Shown piece after piece: positions 26,201-36,406 of a stretch of 64,000 nucleotides of DNA. The stretch is from Arthrobacter sp. PAMC25284 (GTDB lineage Bacteria > Actinomycetota > Actinomycetes > Actinomycetales > Micrococcaceae), in assembly GCF_019443425.1 (NCBI RefSeq), contig NZ_CP080382.1, positions 868,001-932,000 of the forward strand, given 5' to 3'. Numbering within the stretch: position 1 is the stretch's first letter; every line of letters starts with the position of its first letter. The notes under the pieces are model-generated. The model was not told where the DNA came from and did not search any database. It saw only the letters and a program-made list of their open reading frames with translations. The position numbers and the translations under genes were made by a program.

Positions 26201-27894
26201 AGGTTGCCGTTCGGCCCGACCGCACACGTCAGTGACGTGACGAGTTCCTCGCGGATGGCATCCAGCGGCGGATTGGTGACCTGGGCGAAAGACTGGACAA
26301 AGTAATCGAAGAGCAGCCGGGGACGCTTGGACAGCACGGCAATGGGGGTGTCGGATCCCATGGCGCCGAGCGGTTCCGCACCGGTCCGCGCCATCGGGCC
26401 CAACAGGATTTTCAGTTCCTCGGTGGTATAGCCGAAAGTCCGCTGGCGGATGTTCACCGACGCCGCGGTATGCACAACGTGCTCACGTTCGGGCAGGTCG
26501 TTGAGGTCGATCAGGTTGTCTTTGACCCAGTCGGCCCACGGGTTGGCCGCCGCGACTTCAGCTTTGACCTCGGCGTCGTCGATGATCCGGCCGGCCTCGG
26601 TGTCAACAAGGAACATCTTGCCGGGCGAGACGCGGCCCTTTTTGACCACCTTGGAGGGTTCGACGTCGATCACGCCAACTTCGGAGGCAAAGATCACGAG
26701 TCCGTCCTCGGTGATCCAGTAGCGGCCGGGGCGCAGGCCGTTGCGGTCCAGGGTGGCGCCGACGAGGTTGCCGTCAGTGAAGGACACCGCCGCCGGTCCG
26801 TCCCAGGGCTCCATCAGCAGCGAGTGGTATTCGTAGAACGCGCGGCGGGCAGGATCCATGGTGGCGTGGTTTTCCCACGCCTCCGGGATCATCATCATGA
26901 TCGAGTGTGTGATTGGGCGGCCGGAGAGCCACAGCAGCTCCGCTACTTCATCAAACGACGCTGAATCCGACGCGCCCGGGGTGCAGATCGGGTACAGCTC
27001 CTCCGGAGTCTCCCCCAGCAGCGGGTTGGCCAGCTGGGACTGGCGGGCACGCATCCAGTTGCGATTGCCCTTGACGGTATTGATTTCACCATTGTGGGCG
27101 ATGGTCCGGAAGGGCTGGGCCAGCGGCCAGGACGGGAAAGTGTTGGTGGAGAACCTGGAGTGGACAATGGCCAGCTTGGTTTTGAAGCGCTTGTCCGACA
27201 GATCCGGGTAGAACGGTTCCAACTGGGCCGTGGTGAGCATGCCCTTGTATACGATGGTCCGTGAGGACAGCGAGGGGAAGTAGACGCCAAACTTGTTCTG
27301 GGCGCGCTTACGGATCCGCCAGGCCCGGGAATCGAGCTCGTTGCGCTCAAGGGTCTCCCCCGTGCTGGAGGCGAAGAACGGCTGGGAGAAGTAGGGCATA
27401 CAAGCCCGCGCCATGGCGCCCACAAGATCAGCGACGATGGGGACTTCACGCCAGCCGAGGACGGTCAGGCCCTCGTCAGCGGCAAGGCCTTCGATGCCGG
27501 CCTTGGCGGCGTCTGATTCACGCTGCTCCGAAGGAAGGAAGGCCGTCCCCACCACGAACTGGCCGGGAGCCGGCAGTTCAAAGTCTGTAACCGCACGGAA
27601 AAACTCGTCCGGTACCTGCATGAGCAGACCGGCACCGTCGCCGGTGCCCTCGTCGGCGCCGACCGCGCCACGGTGCTCGAGGTTGCGAAGCGCGGTGAGT
27701 GCAGCATCAACGATGTCGTAGCCCGGCTCGCCACGCAGGGTCGCGATAATGGCGAGGCCGCACGCATCCTTTTCGTTGTCCGGGTGGTAGAGCCCGCCCG
27801 CTGCGGGCAGCGCCGCGAAACGTCTGAACGGAGACATCGCTGCCGCGTCCTGGTCCGGTTCGGACCAGCTGGGGCTGTGAAGAGTTTGGGTCAT
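23278..27894 (-). CDS. gltB: Glutamate synthase large subunit GltB
   Basis: A 1538-residue protein. Its short N-terminal propeptide ends before Cys in [14 protein letters not shown], the Ntn glutaminase nucleophile. The central domain follows, then the FMN-binding synthase domain ([17 protein letters not shown]) with the 3Fe-4S cysteines around [17 protein letters not shown]. The C-terminal beta-helix GXGXG domain carries [24 protein letters not shown] 27894 is preceded by GGAGGAAGG; an in-frame start at 27939 is less likely. The operon is gltB-gltD. Confidence 0.95.
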   Translation of the reverse strand: MTQTLHSPSWSEPDQDAAAMSPFRRFAALPAAGGLYHPDNEKDACGLAIIATLRGEPGYDIVDAALTALRNLEHRGAVGADEGTGDGAGLLMQVPDEFFRAVTDFELPAPGQFVVGTAFLPSEQRESDAAKAGIEGLAADEGLTVLGWREVPIVADLVGAMARACMPYFSQPFFASSTGETLERNELDSRAWRIRKRAQNKFGVYFPSLSSRTIVYKGMLTTAQLEPFYPDLSDKRFKTKLAIVHSRFSTNTFPSWPLAQPFRTIAHNGEINTVKGNRNWMRARQSQLANPLLGETPEELYPICTPGASDSASFDEVAELLWLSGRPITHSIMMMIPEAWENHATMDPARRAFYEYHSLLMEPWDGPAAVSFTDGNLVGATLDRNGLRPGRYWITEDGLVIFASEVGVIDVEPSKVVKKGRVSPGKMFLVDTEAGRIIDDAEVKAEVAAANPWADWVKDNLIDLNDLPEREHVVHTAASVNIRQRTFGYTTEELKILLGPMARTGAEPLGAMGSDTPIAVLSKRPRLLFDYFVQSFAQVTNPPLDAIREELVTSLTCAVGPNGNLLDLRQVRQPQISLPFPVINNDQLAKIANIESADGDRIAIKVRGLYRPEGGENALRARLTEICEQVSGAINRGVQYVVLSDRDSNAQWAPIPSLLLVSAVHHHLLRSANRTKTALVVEAGDVRETHHVAVLIGYGVAAVNPYLAMESVEQLIHSGDVVGVTPEDGVYNLIKGLGKGVLKIMSKMGISTVGSYTGAQTFEALGLSQELVDEYFTGTHSQLGGVGLDVIAAEVAARHQMAYPENGIELAHQPLLGGGEYQWRRDGEPHLFNPETVFRLQHATRERRYDIFKSYTRGVDDQSENLMTLRGLLKFKTGQRPVVPLDEVEPVSSIVKRFSTGAMSYGSISQEAHETLAIAMNRLGGKSNTGEGGEDVDRLLDPERRSAVKQIASGRFGVTSLYLTNADDIQIKMAQGAKPGEGGQLMAQKVYPWVARTRHSTPGVGLISPPPHHDIYSIEDLAQLIYDAKRANPSARVHVKLVSEVGIGTVAAGVTKAKADVVLVSGHDGGTGASPLNSLKHAGVPWELGLAETQQTLMLNGLRDRVVVQVDGQLKTGRDVVIAALLGGEEFGFATAPLVVSGCIMMRVCHLDTCPVGVATQNPELRSRFNGKPEFVINFFEFLAEEVREILSELGFRSIEEAIGHADMLDARKAISHWKAEGLDLDPILHGLEFDDDAPLRNLTGQNHELDKHFDQRLITLAAESLSDRTPVKITLDVINTDRSVGTMLGHVVTKTFGTDLLATDTIDITLSGTAGQSLGAFLPAGITLRMFGDSNDYVGKGLSGGRIIVRPDRTNVFPAERNVIAGNVIGYGATSGEIFLRGQVGERFLVRNSGATAVVEGIGDHGCEYMTGGQTLIIGRTGRNFGAGMSGGTAYVLDLQTTRVNKQALESGELQLRELDAEDRDIVHGLLVKHLEETESLLAARLLENFDDTAARVTKVLPRDFAAVLQTRLDAIEEGLDPDGEEVWSRILEVTGG

Positions 27895-28157
27895 GGGAGA
27901 CGTCCTTCCTCCTAATCGTGCGTATGGGAGGGACAACATTGGCCCGGCCCGCTCCGCCAGTGTGACAGGCGTAACAGGGCAATTTACTTATTGAAATTGT
28001 AGGCCAGCCGGCCCTGCTAACGAATAGTTACGCAGGACACTGGCCTGGACTTGCACGAACTGCTGGCATTTGCCGTTCGAACATTCCCGGCCGCCACGTC
28101 GTTGTGGACACGGGCGCGGCGAGCGGTGGCTCACCAACACACGCCACCGGAGCCCGG

Positions 28158-29315
28158 CTACAATTTGCCGTTGGCGTCCGGCGCGGATCCGGTGGTGTCT
28201 TTCGTCGTTTCAGCTTCCGTGGAAGCGTCACCGGAGCCGCTTTGGTTATTCCGGAGATTATCACGGGATTCACTATCTGAGACAGAGTGTTCCGCATTGC
28301 GGATGGTCGCCGGGCCGGCCGGGACGGCCTGGCGACCAGAAGAGTCCACGGAGTCGGCGTCGACGATTGCGTTGTCGGCGCTTGCCTTGGCGTCCGCTTC
28401 CGCATCTGCTGACGGCTCGCGGCCGGGCAGGTACGGGCTGTCCGCGCCGCTTCGCTTGCGCAGTCCGAGGAAGATGAAAATGGCCGCGGCTGCGAGCAGG
28501 ACGAAGATGCTGGTCCAGACGTTGAGCCGGGTGGTGATGCCGAAGAGGCTCACCTGTTCGGCGTCGTCGATCCGCAGTGCCTCAATCCAGACCCGGCCCA
28601 GCGTGTAATAAACCGCGTAAAGCCAGAACAGCCGGCTGCGGCGGAAGTTGAACTTCCTGTCCAGGGCCAAAAGGATCACAACGCCTACCAGGTTCCAGAG
28701 CGACTCGTACAGGAAGGTCGGATGGAACAACGTGTCCGCCGGCATGCCGGCGGGAAAATTGGCATTGTTCGCGTCGACCTGCAGTCCCCACGGCAGCGTG
28801 GTGGGGGCGCCGAAGAGTTCCTGGTTGAAGTAGTTCCCCCACCGGCCGATCGCCTGGGCGAGCAGCAGCCCGGGGGCGGCCGCGTCCACGAAAGCGCTCA
28901 GCTTCACTCCCGCGCGGCGGCAGCCGATCCAGGCCCCGACGACGCCCAGAAGCACAGCGCCCCAGATCCCCAATCCGCCGCGCTGGATCTGCGGGATCAG
29001 CGACAAGTCGCCGGTACCGTCGAAGCCGGGGCCGAAGTAGGCGTCCGGCGAGGACACCACGTGGTAGAGACGTCCACCGATGATGCCGAACGGAATCGCC
29101 CAGACGGCAATGTCCCAGACGCTGCCTTCCGGTGCCCCGCGCCGTGCCCAGCGGACGGACGTCAGCCACAGGCCGACGATGATGCCTGCCAGGATGCACA
29201 GGGCGTAGGCGTGAATGCGCAGTGCCCCCCACGGCAGCGGGATGTCGAATCCGGACCAGTCAGGGCTCGGAATGCTCGCGGGAATCATCGCCGCCGCGCG
29301 GAGGACTGCCTGCAT
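28158..29315 (-). CDS. lgt: Prolipoprotein diacylglyceryl transferase Lgt
   Basis: A 385-residue inner-membrane enzyme that adds diacylglycerol to the lipobox Cys of prolipoproteins. The Lgt signature RWGNYFNQELFGAPTTLPWG is present, as is the conserved His of the HAYALCILAG region. About seven membrane helices. After the last helix there is an unusually long hydrophilic tail of about 100 residues rich in Ala, Asp, Ser and Glu. ATG 29315 follows the trpA stop by 3 bases, so it is read with the trp operon. Confidence 0.94.
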   Translation of the reverse strand: MQAVLRAAAMIPASIPSPDWSGFDIPLPWGALRIHAYALCILAGIIVGLWLTSVRWARRGAPEGSVWDIAVWAIPFGIIGGRLYHVVSSPDAYFGPGFDGTGDLSLIPQIQRGGLGIWGAVLLGVVGAWIGCRRAGVKLSAFVDAAAPGLLLAQAIGRWGNYFNQELFGAPTTLPWGLQVDANNANFPAGMPADTLFHPTFLYESLWNLVGVVILLALDRKFNFRRSRLFWLYAVYYTLGRVWIEALRIDDAEQVSLFGITTRLNVWTSIFVLLAAAAIFIFLGLRKRSGADSPYLPGREPSADAEADAKASADNAIVDADSVDSSGRQAVPAGPATIRNAEHSVSDSESRDNLRNNQSGSGDASTEAETTKDTTGSAPDANGKL

Positions 29316-29318
29316 TGG

Positions 29319-30158
29319 TTACGCTTCTTCCCTGGTGAGGCCGGTGCTGAGGTCTTTCGTCAAGGACGCAACCGCTTCAACTCCGCCGTCGCCGATCGCC
29401 ACGACGAGGGCTGTGCCCACGATCACGCCGTCGGCGTAGGCCGCAATCTCGCGGACCTGGCTGGCGTTGGAGACGCCGAGGCCCACGCAGACCCGCTCGG
29501 CGCCGGCGGCATGCGCCGCCGCGACGACGTCCTTGGCCGCGGAGCTGACCGAGGTGCGGGCGCCGGTGACGCCCATGATGGAGACCGCGTAAACAAAGCC
29601 GCGGCTCGCCTCGACGGTGCGCCGCATCCGCTCCGGCGTGGAGGACGGAGCCACGAGGAACACCCGGTCCAGCGCGTATTTGTCCGAGGCGGCCATCCAT
29701 TCGGAAGCTTCGTCGGGGATGAGGTCCGGGGTGATCAGACCGGCTCCCCCGGCGTCGGCAAGACGGCGGGAGAACTCATCGACACCCATGCGGACCACGG
29801 GGTTCCAGTACGTCATGACCAGTACGGCGGCGTCGGTCCGGCTCGTGATGCCGCGGACAACGTCGAAGACCTGGGCGACGTGGAAACCGTTGGCGAGGGC
29901 CTCGGTGGTCGCCTTCTGGATGACCGCACCGTCCATTACCGGGTCGGAATACGGGATGCCGATCTCGATCAGGTCGGCGCCGTTCTCGGCCAGAGCGATG
30001 CCGGCGGCGATGGTGTCCTCGACGCTCGGGTAGCCGGCGGGCAAGTAGCCGATGAGGGCCGCCCGGCCCTGGGCCTTGGCGCGGTCGATGGCCGCTGCGG
30101 ACTTGCTCACGGCAGGTGCCGAGGCGTGCTTGTTGTCGACGGAATCCGTGGTGCTCAC
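29319..30158 (-). CDS. trpA: Tryptophan synthase alpha subunit
   Basis: A 279-residue TIM barrel that cleaves indole-3-glycerol phosphate to indole and glyceraldehyde-3-phosphate. The catalytic Glu and Asp regions are visible ([15 protein letters not shown]), as is the phosphate-binding end ([12 protein letters not shown]). Its GTG start overlaps the trpB stop (GTGA), as is usual for the alpha2beta2 enzyme. Confidence 0.95.
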   Translation of the reverse strand: MSTTDSVDNKHASAPAVSKSAAAIDRAKAQGRAALIGYLPAGYPSVEDTIAAGIALAENGADLIEIGIPYSDPVMDGAVIQKATTEALANGFHVAQVFDVVRGITSRTDAAVLVMTYWNPVVRMGVDEFSRRLADAGGAGLITPDLIPDEASEWMAASDKYALDRVFLVAPSSTPERMRRTVEASRGFVYAVSIMGVTGARTSVSSAAKDVVAAAHAAGAERVCVGLGVSNASQVREIAAYADGVIVGTALVVAIGDGGVEAVASLTKDLSTGLTREEA

Positions 30159-31501
30159 AGTTTTTCGCCTTCCTTGGCGATTTGGGCTTCGGGTGAATCC
30201 TGATCCAGCAGGTCAAACCATTCCGCGGCCGTGGCCACATCCTTGTCGCCGCGCCCGGAAAGGTTAATCATGATGATCTTCTCCGAGGCATCGCCCTCGG
30301 CAGCCATGCGCTGGCCGACCTTCATGGCGCCTGCCAGGGCGTGGGCGGATTCGATCGCGGGGATGATGCCCTCTGTCCGGCACAGGATGCGGAAGGCGTC
30401 CATGGCTTCTGCGTCGGTGATGGCTTCGTAGCTGACGCGCCCGATATCGGCCAGGTAGGCATGCTCGGGTCCGACGCCCGGGTAATCCAGCCCGGCCGAG
30501 ATCGAGTGCGACTCGATGGTTTGGCCGTCGTCGTCCTGCATCAGGTAGGAGCGTGCGCCATGCAGCACCCCGGGCTTGCCGAGGCTGATGGTGGCGGCGT
30601 GACGTCCGGTTTCGATGCCGTCGCCGCCGGCCTCAAAGCCGTAGATTTTCACGGCGGGATCGTCCAGGAAGCCGTGGAAAATGCCGATGGCGTTGGAGCC
30701 GCCGCCAATGCACGCGCACACGGCGTCAGGCAGCCGGCCCGCCTGCTCGAGGATCTGGGCGCGGGCTTCTTCGCCGATAACCTCGTGGAAGAACCGGACC
30801 ATGGCCGGGAAGGGGTGCGCCCCGGCGGCGGTACCGAGCAGGTAGTGGGTGTTGTCCACATTGGCGACCCAATCACGGAGGGCGTCGTTGATGGCGTCCT
30901 TGAGCGTTTGGGATCCGCTGCTGACAGGGATGACTGTCGCGCCCAGGAGTTCCATCCGGGCCACGTTAAGGGACTGCCGGCGGGTATCCTCGGCGCCCAT
31001 GTAGACCACGCACTCCAGGCCCAGCAGCGCGGCGGCGGTGGCACTGGCCACGCCGTGCTGGCCGGCGCCGGTTTCGGCGATCACGCGCGTTTTGCCCATC
31101 CGTTTGGCAAGCAGGGCCTGGCCGAGGACGTTGTTGATCTTGTGTGAGCCGGTGTGGTTCAGGTCCTCACGCTTGAGGAAGACCCGGGCGCCGCCGCAGT
31201 GTTCCGCGAAGCGCTTGGCCTCGGTCAGCAGTGAGGGCCGGCCGGCGTAGTTCTTGTTCAGGTCGGCGATCTGCGCGACGAAGGCGGGATCGGCTTTGGC
31301 CTTCTCGAACGTGTCCTCGAGCTCGTCCAGGGCAGCGATCAGCGACTCGGGCATCCACCGCCCGCCGTAGGGACCGAAATAGGGTCCCGGGGCGTGCCGC
31401 AACGACGCCGCGTCCTGTGCCGAGCCGTTCTCCGGCCGTTCCCCCTGCAGGAACGCGTTCACAGCGTTCCCCTCTGAGCTGGCTGCTGGCGCATCGACCA
31501 T
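30155..31501 (-). CDS. trpB: Tryptophan synthase beta subunit
   Basis: A PLP enzyme joining indole and serine to make tryptophan. PLP Lys is in [10 protein letters not shown], the glycine phosphate loop is [10 protein letters not shown], and the N-terminus has [20 protein letters not shown] 31501 gives about 448 residues; ATG 31513 is also possible. The first 40 residues before the conserved domain are longer than usual and variable. It follows trpC after about 110 bases. Confidence 0.94.
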   Translation of the reverse strand: MVDAPAASSEGNAVNAFLQGERPENGSAQDAASLRHAPGPYFGPYGGRWMPESLIAALDELEDTFEKAKADPAFVAQIADLNKNYAGRPSLLTEAKRFAEHCGGARVFLKREDLNHTGSHKINNVLGQALLAKRMGKTRVIAETGAGQHGVASATAAALLGLECVVYMGAEDTRRQSLNVARMELLGATVIPVSSGSQTLKDAINDALRDWVANVDNTHYLLGTAAGAHPFPAMVRFFHEVIGEEARAQILEQAGRLPDAVCACIGGGSNAIGIFHGFLDDPAVKIYGFEAGGDGIETGRHAATISLGKPGVLHGARSYLMQDDDGQTIESHSISAGLDYPGVGPEHAYLADIGRVSYEAITDAEAMDAFRILCRTEGIIPAIESAHALAGAMKVGQRMAAEGDASEKIIMINLSGRGDKDVATAAEWFDLLDQDSPEAQIAKEGEKL

Positions 31502-31611
31502 GAGTCCCACCATCCTGTTCCACTGCTGTTGCTGTAAATTCTTGGATCCCCGAGGGGACACGCCGGTCCGCGGAGCCGGCGGCAATAGCCTGCCTGCTCC
31601 GCACGCCTGCG

Positions 31612-32430
31612 TCAGGCGCGTGCGGCGATTTCGCGCGTTCCGACGGCCATAAATTCAGCGATGCGTTCGCGCGGCGTCGCGTCGCTGACAAGGGCTTCAC
31701 CGACCAGGATCGCGTTGGCCCCCTGCGCGGCGTAATCCCGGACGTCCGCGGCGCTGCGCACACCGGACTCGGCGACGATGAGGGCGCCGGCCGGGATGCT
31801 GCCGGCGAGTCCGGCGAACACCGAGCGGTCGACGTCGAGCGTCTTAAGGTTCCGCATGTTCACCCCGATGATGCGCGCCTCCGCAGCGACCGCCCGTTCA
31901 ACTTCCTCCGCCGTGTGCGTCTCCACGAGCACGTTCATGCCGAGTTCGCGGCTGAGGGCGCTGAACTCCTGCAGTTGCGCGTCGGACAGCGAGGCCACGA
32001 TCAGCAGGATCAGGTCCGCGCCGTGGGCCCGGGCCTCCCAGATCTGGTACTCGTCGAGCATGAAGTCTTTGCGTAGCAGCGGGATGTTGACGGCCGCCCG
32101 GACGGCGTCGAGGTCGTCGAGCGAACCGTTGAAGCGGCGCTGTTCGGTCAGGACGCTGATGACTGAGGCACCGCCGTCGGCGTACTCCACGGCCAGCGAC
32201 GCCGGATCGGCGATTCCGGCCAGGTCGCCTTTGGACGGGCTGCGCCGTTTGATTTCGGCAATGACTTTCAGCTCGTCCCGCTGCTCGAGGGGACCGCCGA
32301 GCGCCATCCAGGCGTCAAGTGCCGGCTCGGCTGCCGCGGCGCGCTCCTTCAGCTCTGCGAGCGTGACGAGCCGCCGACGGGCCTCCATATCCTCCTTGAC
32401 ACCGGCATTGATGTCGTCGAGAACGCTCAC
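31612..32430 (-). CDS. trpC: Indole-3-glycerol phosphate synthase
   Basis: About 272 residues. The signature [13 protein letters not shown] carries the catalytic Lys; the barrel motifs [22 protein letters not shown] and VAESGV follow. GTG 32430 ([10 protein letters not shown]) starts two bases after the HGxxPAAW gene. The product feeds trpB/trpA. Confidence 0.94.
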   Translation of the reverse strand: MSVLDDINAGVKEDMEARRRLVTLAELKERAAAAEPALDAWMALGGPLEQRDELKVIAEIKRRSPSKGDLAGIADPASLAVEYADGGASVISVLTEQRRFNGSLDDLDAVRAAVNIPLLRKDFMLDEYQIWEARAHGADLILLIVASLSDAQLQEFSALSRELGMNVLVETHTAEEVERAVAAEARIIGVNMRNLKTLDVDRSVFAGLAGSIPAGALIVAESGVRSAADVRDYAAQGANAILVGEALVSDATPRERIAEFMAVGTREIAARA

Positions 32431-32432
32431 GC

Positions 32433-32720
32433 CTAGTGGCCGGAGTTCGTCAGCTTGCTGCCGCCGACGCCGTAGCCGGCTTTGCGCATGATCCAGCCGA
32501 CGATGAGACCGATCACCATGATGGCTGAACCCACAATGAAAATGGGGGTGTTGGCGATGACGAAGGCGATGGAGGCAATGAGGGCGCCGACCAGCATCAC
32601 GATGACGCAGGTCCACGCGGCTGGGCTGTTGCCGTGTCCGCTCGGCTCGGCGTGGTTGATGTGGTCGTAGACGCCGGTTCCGGCGGCGGGCTTCGGTGCG
32701 GAAACAGTGACTTTGCTCAT
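32433..32720 (-). CDS. HGxxPAAW-family membrane protein
   Basis: A 95-residue protein with the actinobacterial motif HGNSPAAW at about residues 28-35, followed by two transmembrane helices (TCVIVMLVGALIASIAFVI and PIFIVGSAIMVIGLIVGWIM). It is embedded in the trp operon just before trpC, a conserved location in Actinobacteria. Function unknown. Its constant position suggests a link with tryptophan metabolism or with the neighbouring membrane protein. Confidence 0.9.
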   Translation of the reverse strand: MSKVTVSAPKPAAGTGVYDHINHAEPSGHGNSPAAWTCVIVMLVGALIASIAFVIANTPIFIVGSAIMVIGLIVGWIMRKAGYGVGGSKLTNSGH

Positions 32721-32796
32721 TGGAATCTCCTCAGGATGAATACTGCATTATATTCTGCCATTTATTGGCGGCGACTTTGGCCGCGCCCGCGTCGAC

Positions 32797-33417
32797 TCAG
32801 GTGGGATCGTCGCCGCGTGAGAGCCGGTCCCAGCTGTCTATCTCGTCCGGCTGCGCGGCCGGGTGTGCCTTGCCCGCTGCGGTGGCGATGGCGGTGTCGT
32901 ATTTGGTGCGGGTTTTCCAGTACCGGCCTGCGGGTATCAGCGCCAGCGCACCCGCCCCCAGCAGGACCCCGGCGATGACGGCAATTACCGGAAACGCCGA
33001 GACGTCCACTGTGGCGGTGCCGCCGCTGATTCCGGTCGCGGCGGCGATTGACCCCTGCGCCGCGGCCAGCGGATTCGCGAGCACGATCGCTGCGGCGCTG
33101 ACGATACCCGCGGCGGCGAGGACGATGATGGCTGCGACGATCCAGCGCGCGATCCGGCCTGCGATTGAGGCGGCCAGGCCGCCGGCGAGGGCGACCAGGG
33201 CCAGGGCGGTCACCGCGGTGGCGGCCTGGCTGCCCTGCACCTGCAGGCCCGCCTGGCTGGCGGCGGCCGTTCCGAGTTGAGCGGGATCGAGGTGGACTGT
33301 GAGCCACGTCTGGGTTGTGGCGCCGAACACGGCCAGGGCGAACGCGGCAATGGTCAGGACCACAGTGGACTTGCGCGCCCAGCTGGGTGTGGCCGGTCGG
33401 ACCGGTGAGCTCATCAA
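32797..33417 (-). CDS. Trp-operon-associated membrane protein
   Basis: A 206-residue protein of the Trp_oprn_chp family (TIGR02234 type) with four hydrophobic segments: VLTIAAFALAVFGATTQTWL, AVTALALVALAGGLAASIAG, IVAAIIVLAAAGIVSAAAIV and VIAVIAGVLLGAGALAL. A Gln-rich outer loop carries TWLTVHLDP. ATG 33417 overlaps the trpE stop. Found between trpE and trpC in many actinobacteria; no function established. Tryptophan or precursor transport is a guess. Confidence 0.88.
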   Translation of the reverse strand: MMSSPVRPATPSWARKSTVVLTIAAFALAVFGATTQTWLTVHLDPAQLGTAAASQAGLQVQGSQAATAVTALALVALAGGLAASIAGRIARWIVAAIIVLAAAGIVSAAAIVLANPLAAAQGSIAAATGISGGTATVDVSAFPVIAVIAGVLLGAGALALIPAGRYWKTRTKYDTAIATAAGKAHPAAQPDEIDSWDRLSRGDDPT

Positions 33418-35018
33418 CTGATCGCGCCGGCGGGACCGGCGTTGGCGTCGTCGGCATTGGCGTCGCCGGCGACCCGCACCGAGTCGGCATTGATATTTCG
33501 CAGCGAGCCGGCAGTATGGACGGCCCGGAGAGGTGCGGCCGCTTTGTTGACCGTTTCTTCGGCTTCGGTGGGATTCACGGAATCGGCCACGATCCCGCCG
33601 CCGGCCTGCACATACGCCCGGCCCTCCCGAAGAAGGGCTGAACGGATCGCGATCGCCATATCCAGGTCCCCGGCGAAGTCCAGGTATCCCACCACCCCGC
33701 CGTAGATTCCGCGGCGGTGGGGTTCAAGTTCGTCCAGCAAGCGCAGGGCCCGGGGCTTCGGCGCGCCGGACAGCGTTCCGGCCGGAAACGTCGCCTTGAG
33801 GACGTCGTAGGCGGTCGCCTTTGGCGCCAATTCGCCCACGACAGTGGAGACGAGGTGCATGATGTGGCTGAACTTCTCCACCTCCATGAACTGGGTGACA
33901 TCCACGGATCCGGCGACGCAGACCTTGGACAGATCGTTGCGGGACAGATCCACCAGCATCAGGTGCTCCGCCCGTTCCTTTTCGTCGGCCAGCAGTTCCT
34001 CGGCCAGCGCCTTGTCCGCTTCGACGGTCTTGCCGCGGGGCCGGGATCCGGCGATGGGGTGGGTGATGACTTCCTCACCTGTGACAGTCACGAGGGCTTC
34101 GGGTGAGGAACCGACGATCGAATATTGCCGGCCGTCAGCGTCTTCGAGGCTGAAGATATACATGTACGGGCTCGGGTTGGTGTTCCGCAGCACGCGGTAG
34201 ACATCCAGCGGATCGGCCCCGCATTCCATTTCGAACCGCCGCGAAACCACCACCTGGAAGACCTCGCCGTCGACGATTGCCTCCTTGCTCCGGTCCAGGG
34301 CGGCCAGGTACTTCGACTCGTCCCAGCGTTCCTGGACGCTGGACGCGAAATCGAGTGCTTCGTCGTCGAGCACCGAGACAGGCTGCTGCACCGGGGCGCT
34401 GATCTTCGCCAGCAGTTCTTTCAGTCGGGCGACGGCGTCGTGCCACGCGTCGTCGACCCTGTCGGAGCTGTTGTCGTAGTTGATCGCGTTGGCGATCAGG
34501 AGCACAGTGCCGTCCATGTTGTCGTGCACCGCCATGTCCGTGACGAGGTTGAGCGCCATCTCCGGCAACTGGAGGTCGTCTTCGGGTGGGCTGGTCAGCT
34601 TCTCCCAGTGCCGGACAGTTTCCCAGCCAAGAAATCCGACCAGCCCGGAGGTGAAGGGCGGGAGGCCGTCGAAGCGGTCCGTGCGGAGGGCTGCGACAGT
34701 ATCCCGGACGGCGTCCACAGGGCTGCCGTCCCGTGGCACACCGACGGGAGGCTCACCAAGCCAGTGAGCCTGGCCGTCTTTGGTCGTGAGGGTGGCCCGG
34801 GAGCGCGCACCAATGAAGGAGTACCGGGACCAGGAGCCGCCGACAGCCGCGGATTCCATCAGGAACGTCCCCGGCTGGCCCTGGGCCAGCTTGCGGTACA
34901 ACGCGATTGGCGTCTCCGAGTCAGCCAGAACCTTGAGCCGGACGGGGATAACACGGCTGTGACCTGCGAGTTCACGGAACTCTTCCAGGCCCGGGCTGAT
35001 GATTCCAAGGTCCTGCAT
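33414..35018 (-). CDS. trpE: Anthranilate synthase component I
   Basis: About 534 residues converting chorismate to anthranilate with TrpG (not in this window). The N-terminal tryptophan-feedback region has FLMESAAVGGSWSRYSFIG. The chorismate-binding C-terminal domain has ITHPIAGSRPRG, LVDLSRNDLSKVC, GTLSGAPKPRAL and AGGGIVADS. ATG 35018 is chosen because family similarity starts at once; the open frame upstream belongs to the hisI region. Only 67 bases separate it from hisI, so no room for a leader-peptide attenuator is seen. Confidence 0.95.
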   Translation of the reverse strand: MQDLGIISPGLEEFRELAGHSRVIPVRLKVLADSETPIALYRKLAQGQPGTFLMESAAVGGSWSRYSFIGARSRATLTTKDGQAHWLGEPPVGVPRDGSPVDAVRDTVAALRTDRFDGLPPFTSGLVGFLGWETVRHWEKLTSPPEDDLQLPEMALNLVTDMAVHDNMDGTVLLIANAINYDNSSDRVDDAWHDAVARLKELLAKISAPVQQPVSVLDDEALDFASSVQERWDESKYLAALDRSKEAIVDGEVFQVVVSRRFEMECGADPLDVYRVLRNTNPSPYMYIFSLEDADGRQYSIVGSSPEALVTVTGEEVITHPIAGSRPRGKTVEADKALAEELLADEKERAEHLMLVDLSRNDLSKVCVAGSVDVTQFMEVEKFSHIMHLVSTVVGELAPKATAYDVLKATFPAGTLSGAPKPRALRLLDELEPHRRGIYGGVVGYLDFAGDLDMAIAIRSALLREGRAYVQAGGGIVADSVNPTEAEETVNKAAAPLRAVHTAGSLRNINADSVRVAGDANADDANAGPAGAIS

Positions 35019-35085
35019 GGCTGTGGTTTCCGCCTGTTCTGTCTGTGGTCTATGAGGTGGGGGTGGTGAGGCGGGGCCGGTGCGC

Positions 35086-35514
35086 TCAGGCGCCCGGGCC
35101 GACGACGGCGTCGAGGTCCCGGCCTTCGAAGCAGGTCCGTGTCCCGGTGTGACACGCCGCGCCGATCTGGTCGACCCGGACCAGGAGGGCGTCTCCGTCG
35201 CAATCGATCGCAACTGATTTCACCCATTGGACATGCCCGGAGGTATCGCCCTTGCGCCAGTATTCCTGCCGGGAGCGTGAATAAAAGGTGACGCGCCCGC
35301 TGGTCAGGGTTCGGTGCAGGGCCTCATCATCCATCCAGCCCAGCATCAGCACCTCGTGCGTATCGTATTGCTGCACGACGGCGGCCACGAGGCCGGCGCT
35401 GTCCCTTTTCAGGGTCTCCGCGAGCCGGGCAGGAAGCCGGCTGTCGTGCTCCGCCGCACCGGCGGTCGCAGGGCTGGAGGTTGGGCTGGGGGCGGGGGCA
35501 GGCTGCTCAGACAT
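35086..35514 (-). CDS. hisI: Phosphoribosyl-AMP cyclohydrolase
   Basis: A 142-residue histidine-pathway enzyme opening the ring of PR-AMP. Motifs: [23 protein letters not shown] (substrate), then the zinc/magnesium residues in [17 protein letters not shown]. The N-terminal 25 residues are Pro/Ala-rich and nonconserved. It lies directly before trpE and may be cotranscribed with the trp genes. Confidence 0.94.
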   Translation of the reverse strand: MSEQPAPAPSPTSSPATAGAAEHDSRLPARLAETLKRDSAGLVAAVVQQYDTHEVLMLGWMDDEALHRTLTSGRVTFYSRSRQEYWRKGDTSGHVQWVKSVAIDCDGDALLVRVDQIGAACHTGTRTCFEGRDLDAVVGPGA

Positions 35515-35669
35515 CAGATCAAGTCTAGTGCCTGCCGATGGCGCTCGAAGGAGCCGCACCGCGGCGATCGTTATTCTGCCGGGATTCCCGGCGCCCCCCG
35601 GAAGTCTCCGCCGCAATTACGGCGGTTCCGGTGCGCAAGTCCGGGCGTCTCGTGCTAGTTTCACAAGTG

Positions 35670-36314
35670 ATGCATTTCGTCGATCCGTCCCGAGAAGTCC
35701 TGGCCGAAACCCTGCTGGCGGCCGGCCCCGACTCTGCCACGCTCTGTAAGGGCTGGCAGACGCGGCATCTTGCCGCGCACCTGTACTTGCGGGAACGCAA
35801 GGCTGCGGTCGGTCTGGGGCTGCTGATCAAGGGGTTTTCGAAAGCCTCGGACCAAGCCACGGAGAAGCTCGCCGCCAAGCTGAAGGCCCCGGACGCATAC
35901 GCCAAACTGGTTGCCGACTTCCGGTCCGGCCCGCCCCGGCTCTCCCCGCTGAAGATCAAGGCGCTGGATGAAAGCTCCAACCTGATCGAATACTTTGTCC
36001 ACACCGAAGATGTCAGGCGCGCCGTGGACCGGTGGGCTCCCCGCGCGTTGGATGAAGAGTATTCGGACGCGTTGTGGGACGAACTCGTCAAGCGCGCGGC
36101 CATCCTGTACCGCGGCGTCGATCTTGGGATTGTGCTGGTCAACCCGTCCGGCCCCCGGCACGTCGCCAAGCGGGCCCCCGTCTCTGTGGCCATTGTCGGG
36201 GAACCGGGCGAACTCCTGATGCACGCCCACGGCCGCACCGGCCACGCCCTCGTGACATTTGAAGGGCAGCCGGACGCCGTCGCGCTCCTCCAGTCAGCCG
36301 AAGTCGGCCTCTAA
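35670..36314 (+). CDS. TIGR03085-family metal-binding protein (maleylpyruvate isomerase-like)
   Basis: A 214-residue protein of the actinobacterial DinB/mycothiol-dependent superfamily. Motifs: TLCKGWQTRHLAAHLYLRER, with metal-site His, and EYFVHTEDVRRA. The C-terminal half is VSVAIVGEPGELLMHAHGR. The superfamily includes mycothiol-using transferases, but this branch is uncharacterised. ATG 35670 follows GTTTCACAAGTG. It is divergent from hisI and convergent with hisF across a palindrome. Confidence 0.85.
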   Translation: MHFVDPSREVLAETLLAAGPDSATLCKGWQTRHLAAHLYLRERKAAVGLGLLIKGFSKASDQATEKLAAKLKAPDAYAKLVADFRSGPPRLSPLKIKALDESSNLIEYFVHTEDVRRAVDRWAPRALDEEYSDALWDELVKRAAILYRGVDLGIVLVNPSGPRHVAKRAPVSVAIVGEPGELLMHAHGRTGHALVTFEGQPDAVALLQSAEVGL

Positions 36315-36329
36315 CCGCCTGCACCAAAC

Positions 36330-36389
36330 AACGCGGGGTCACTTCCTGCCCATAATCCCTTCCGGGACGGGCGAGGAGTGACCCCGCGT
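36330..36389. terminator. Palindromic terminator-like element, copy 1
   Basis: Arms AACGCGGGGTCACT (36330-36343) and AGTGACCCCGCGT (36377-36389), followed by GCTTTA. It sits between two convergent genes (35670-36314 and hisF). A second element with the same arms is at 49240-49300, so this is a repeated sequence family, probably a bidirectional terminator. Confidence 0.8.
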
Positions 36390-36406
36390 CGCTTTAAGGT
36401 GGGCGG

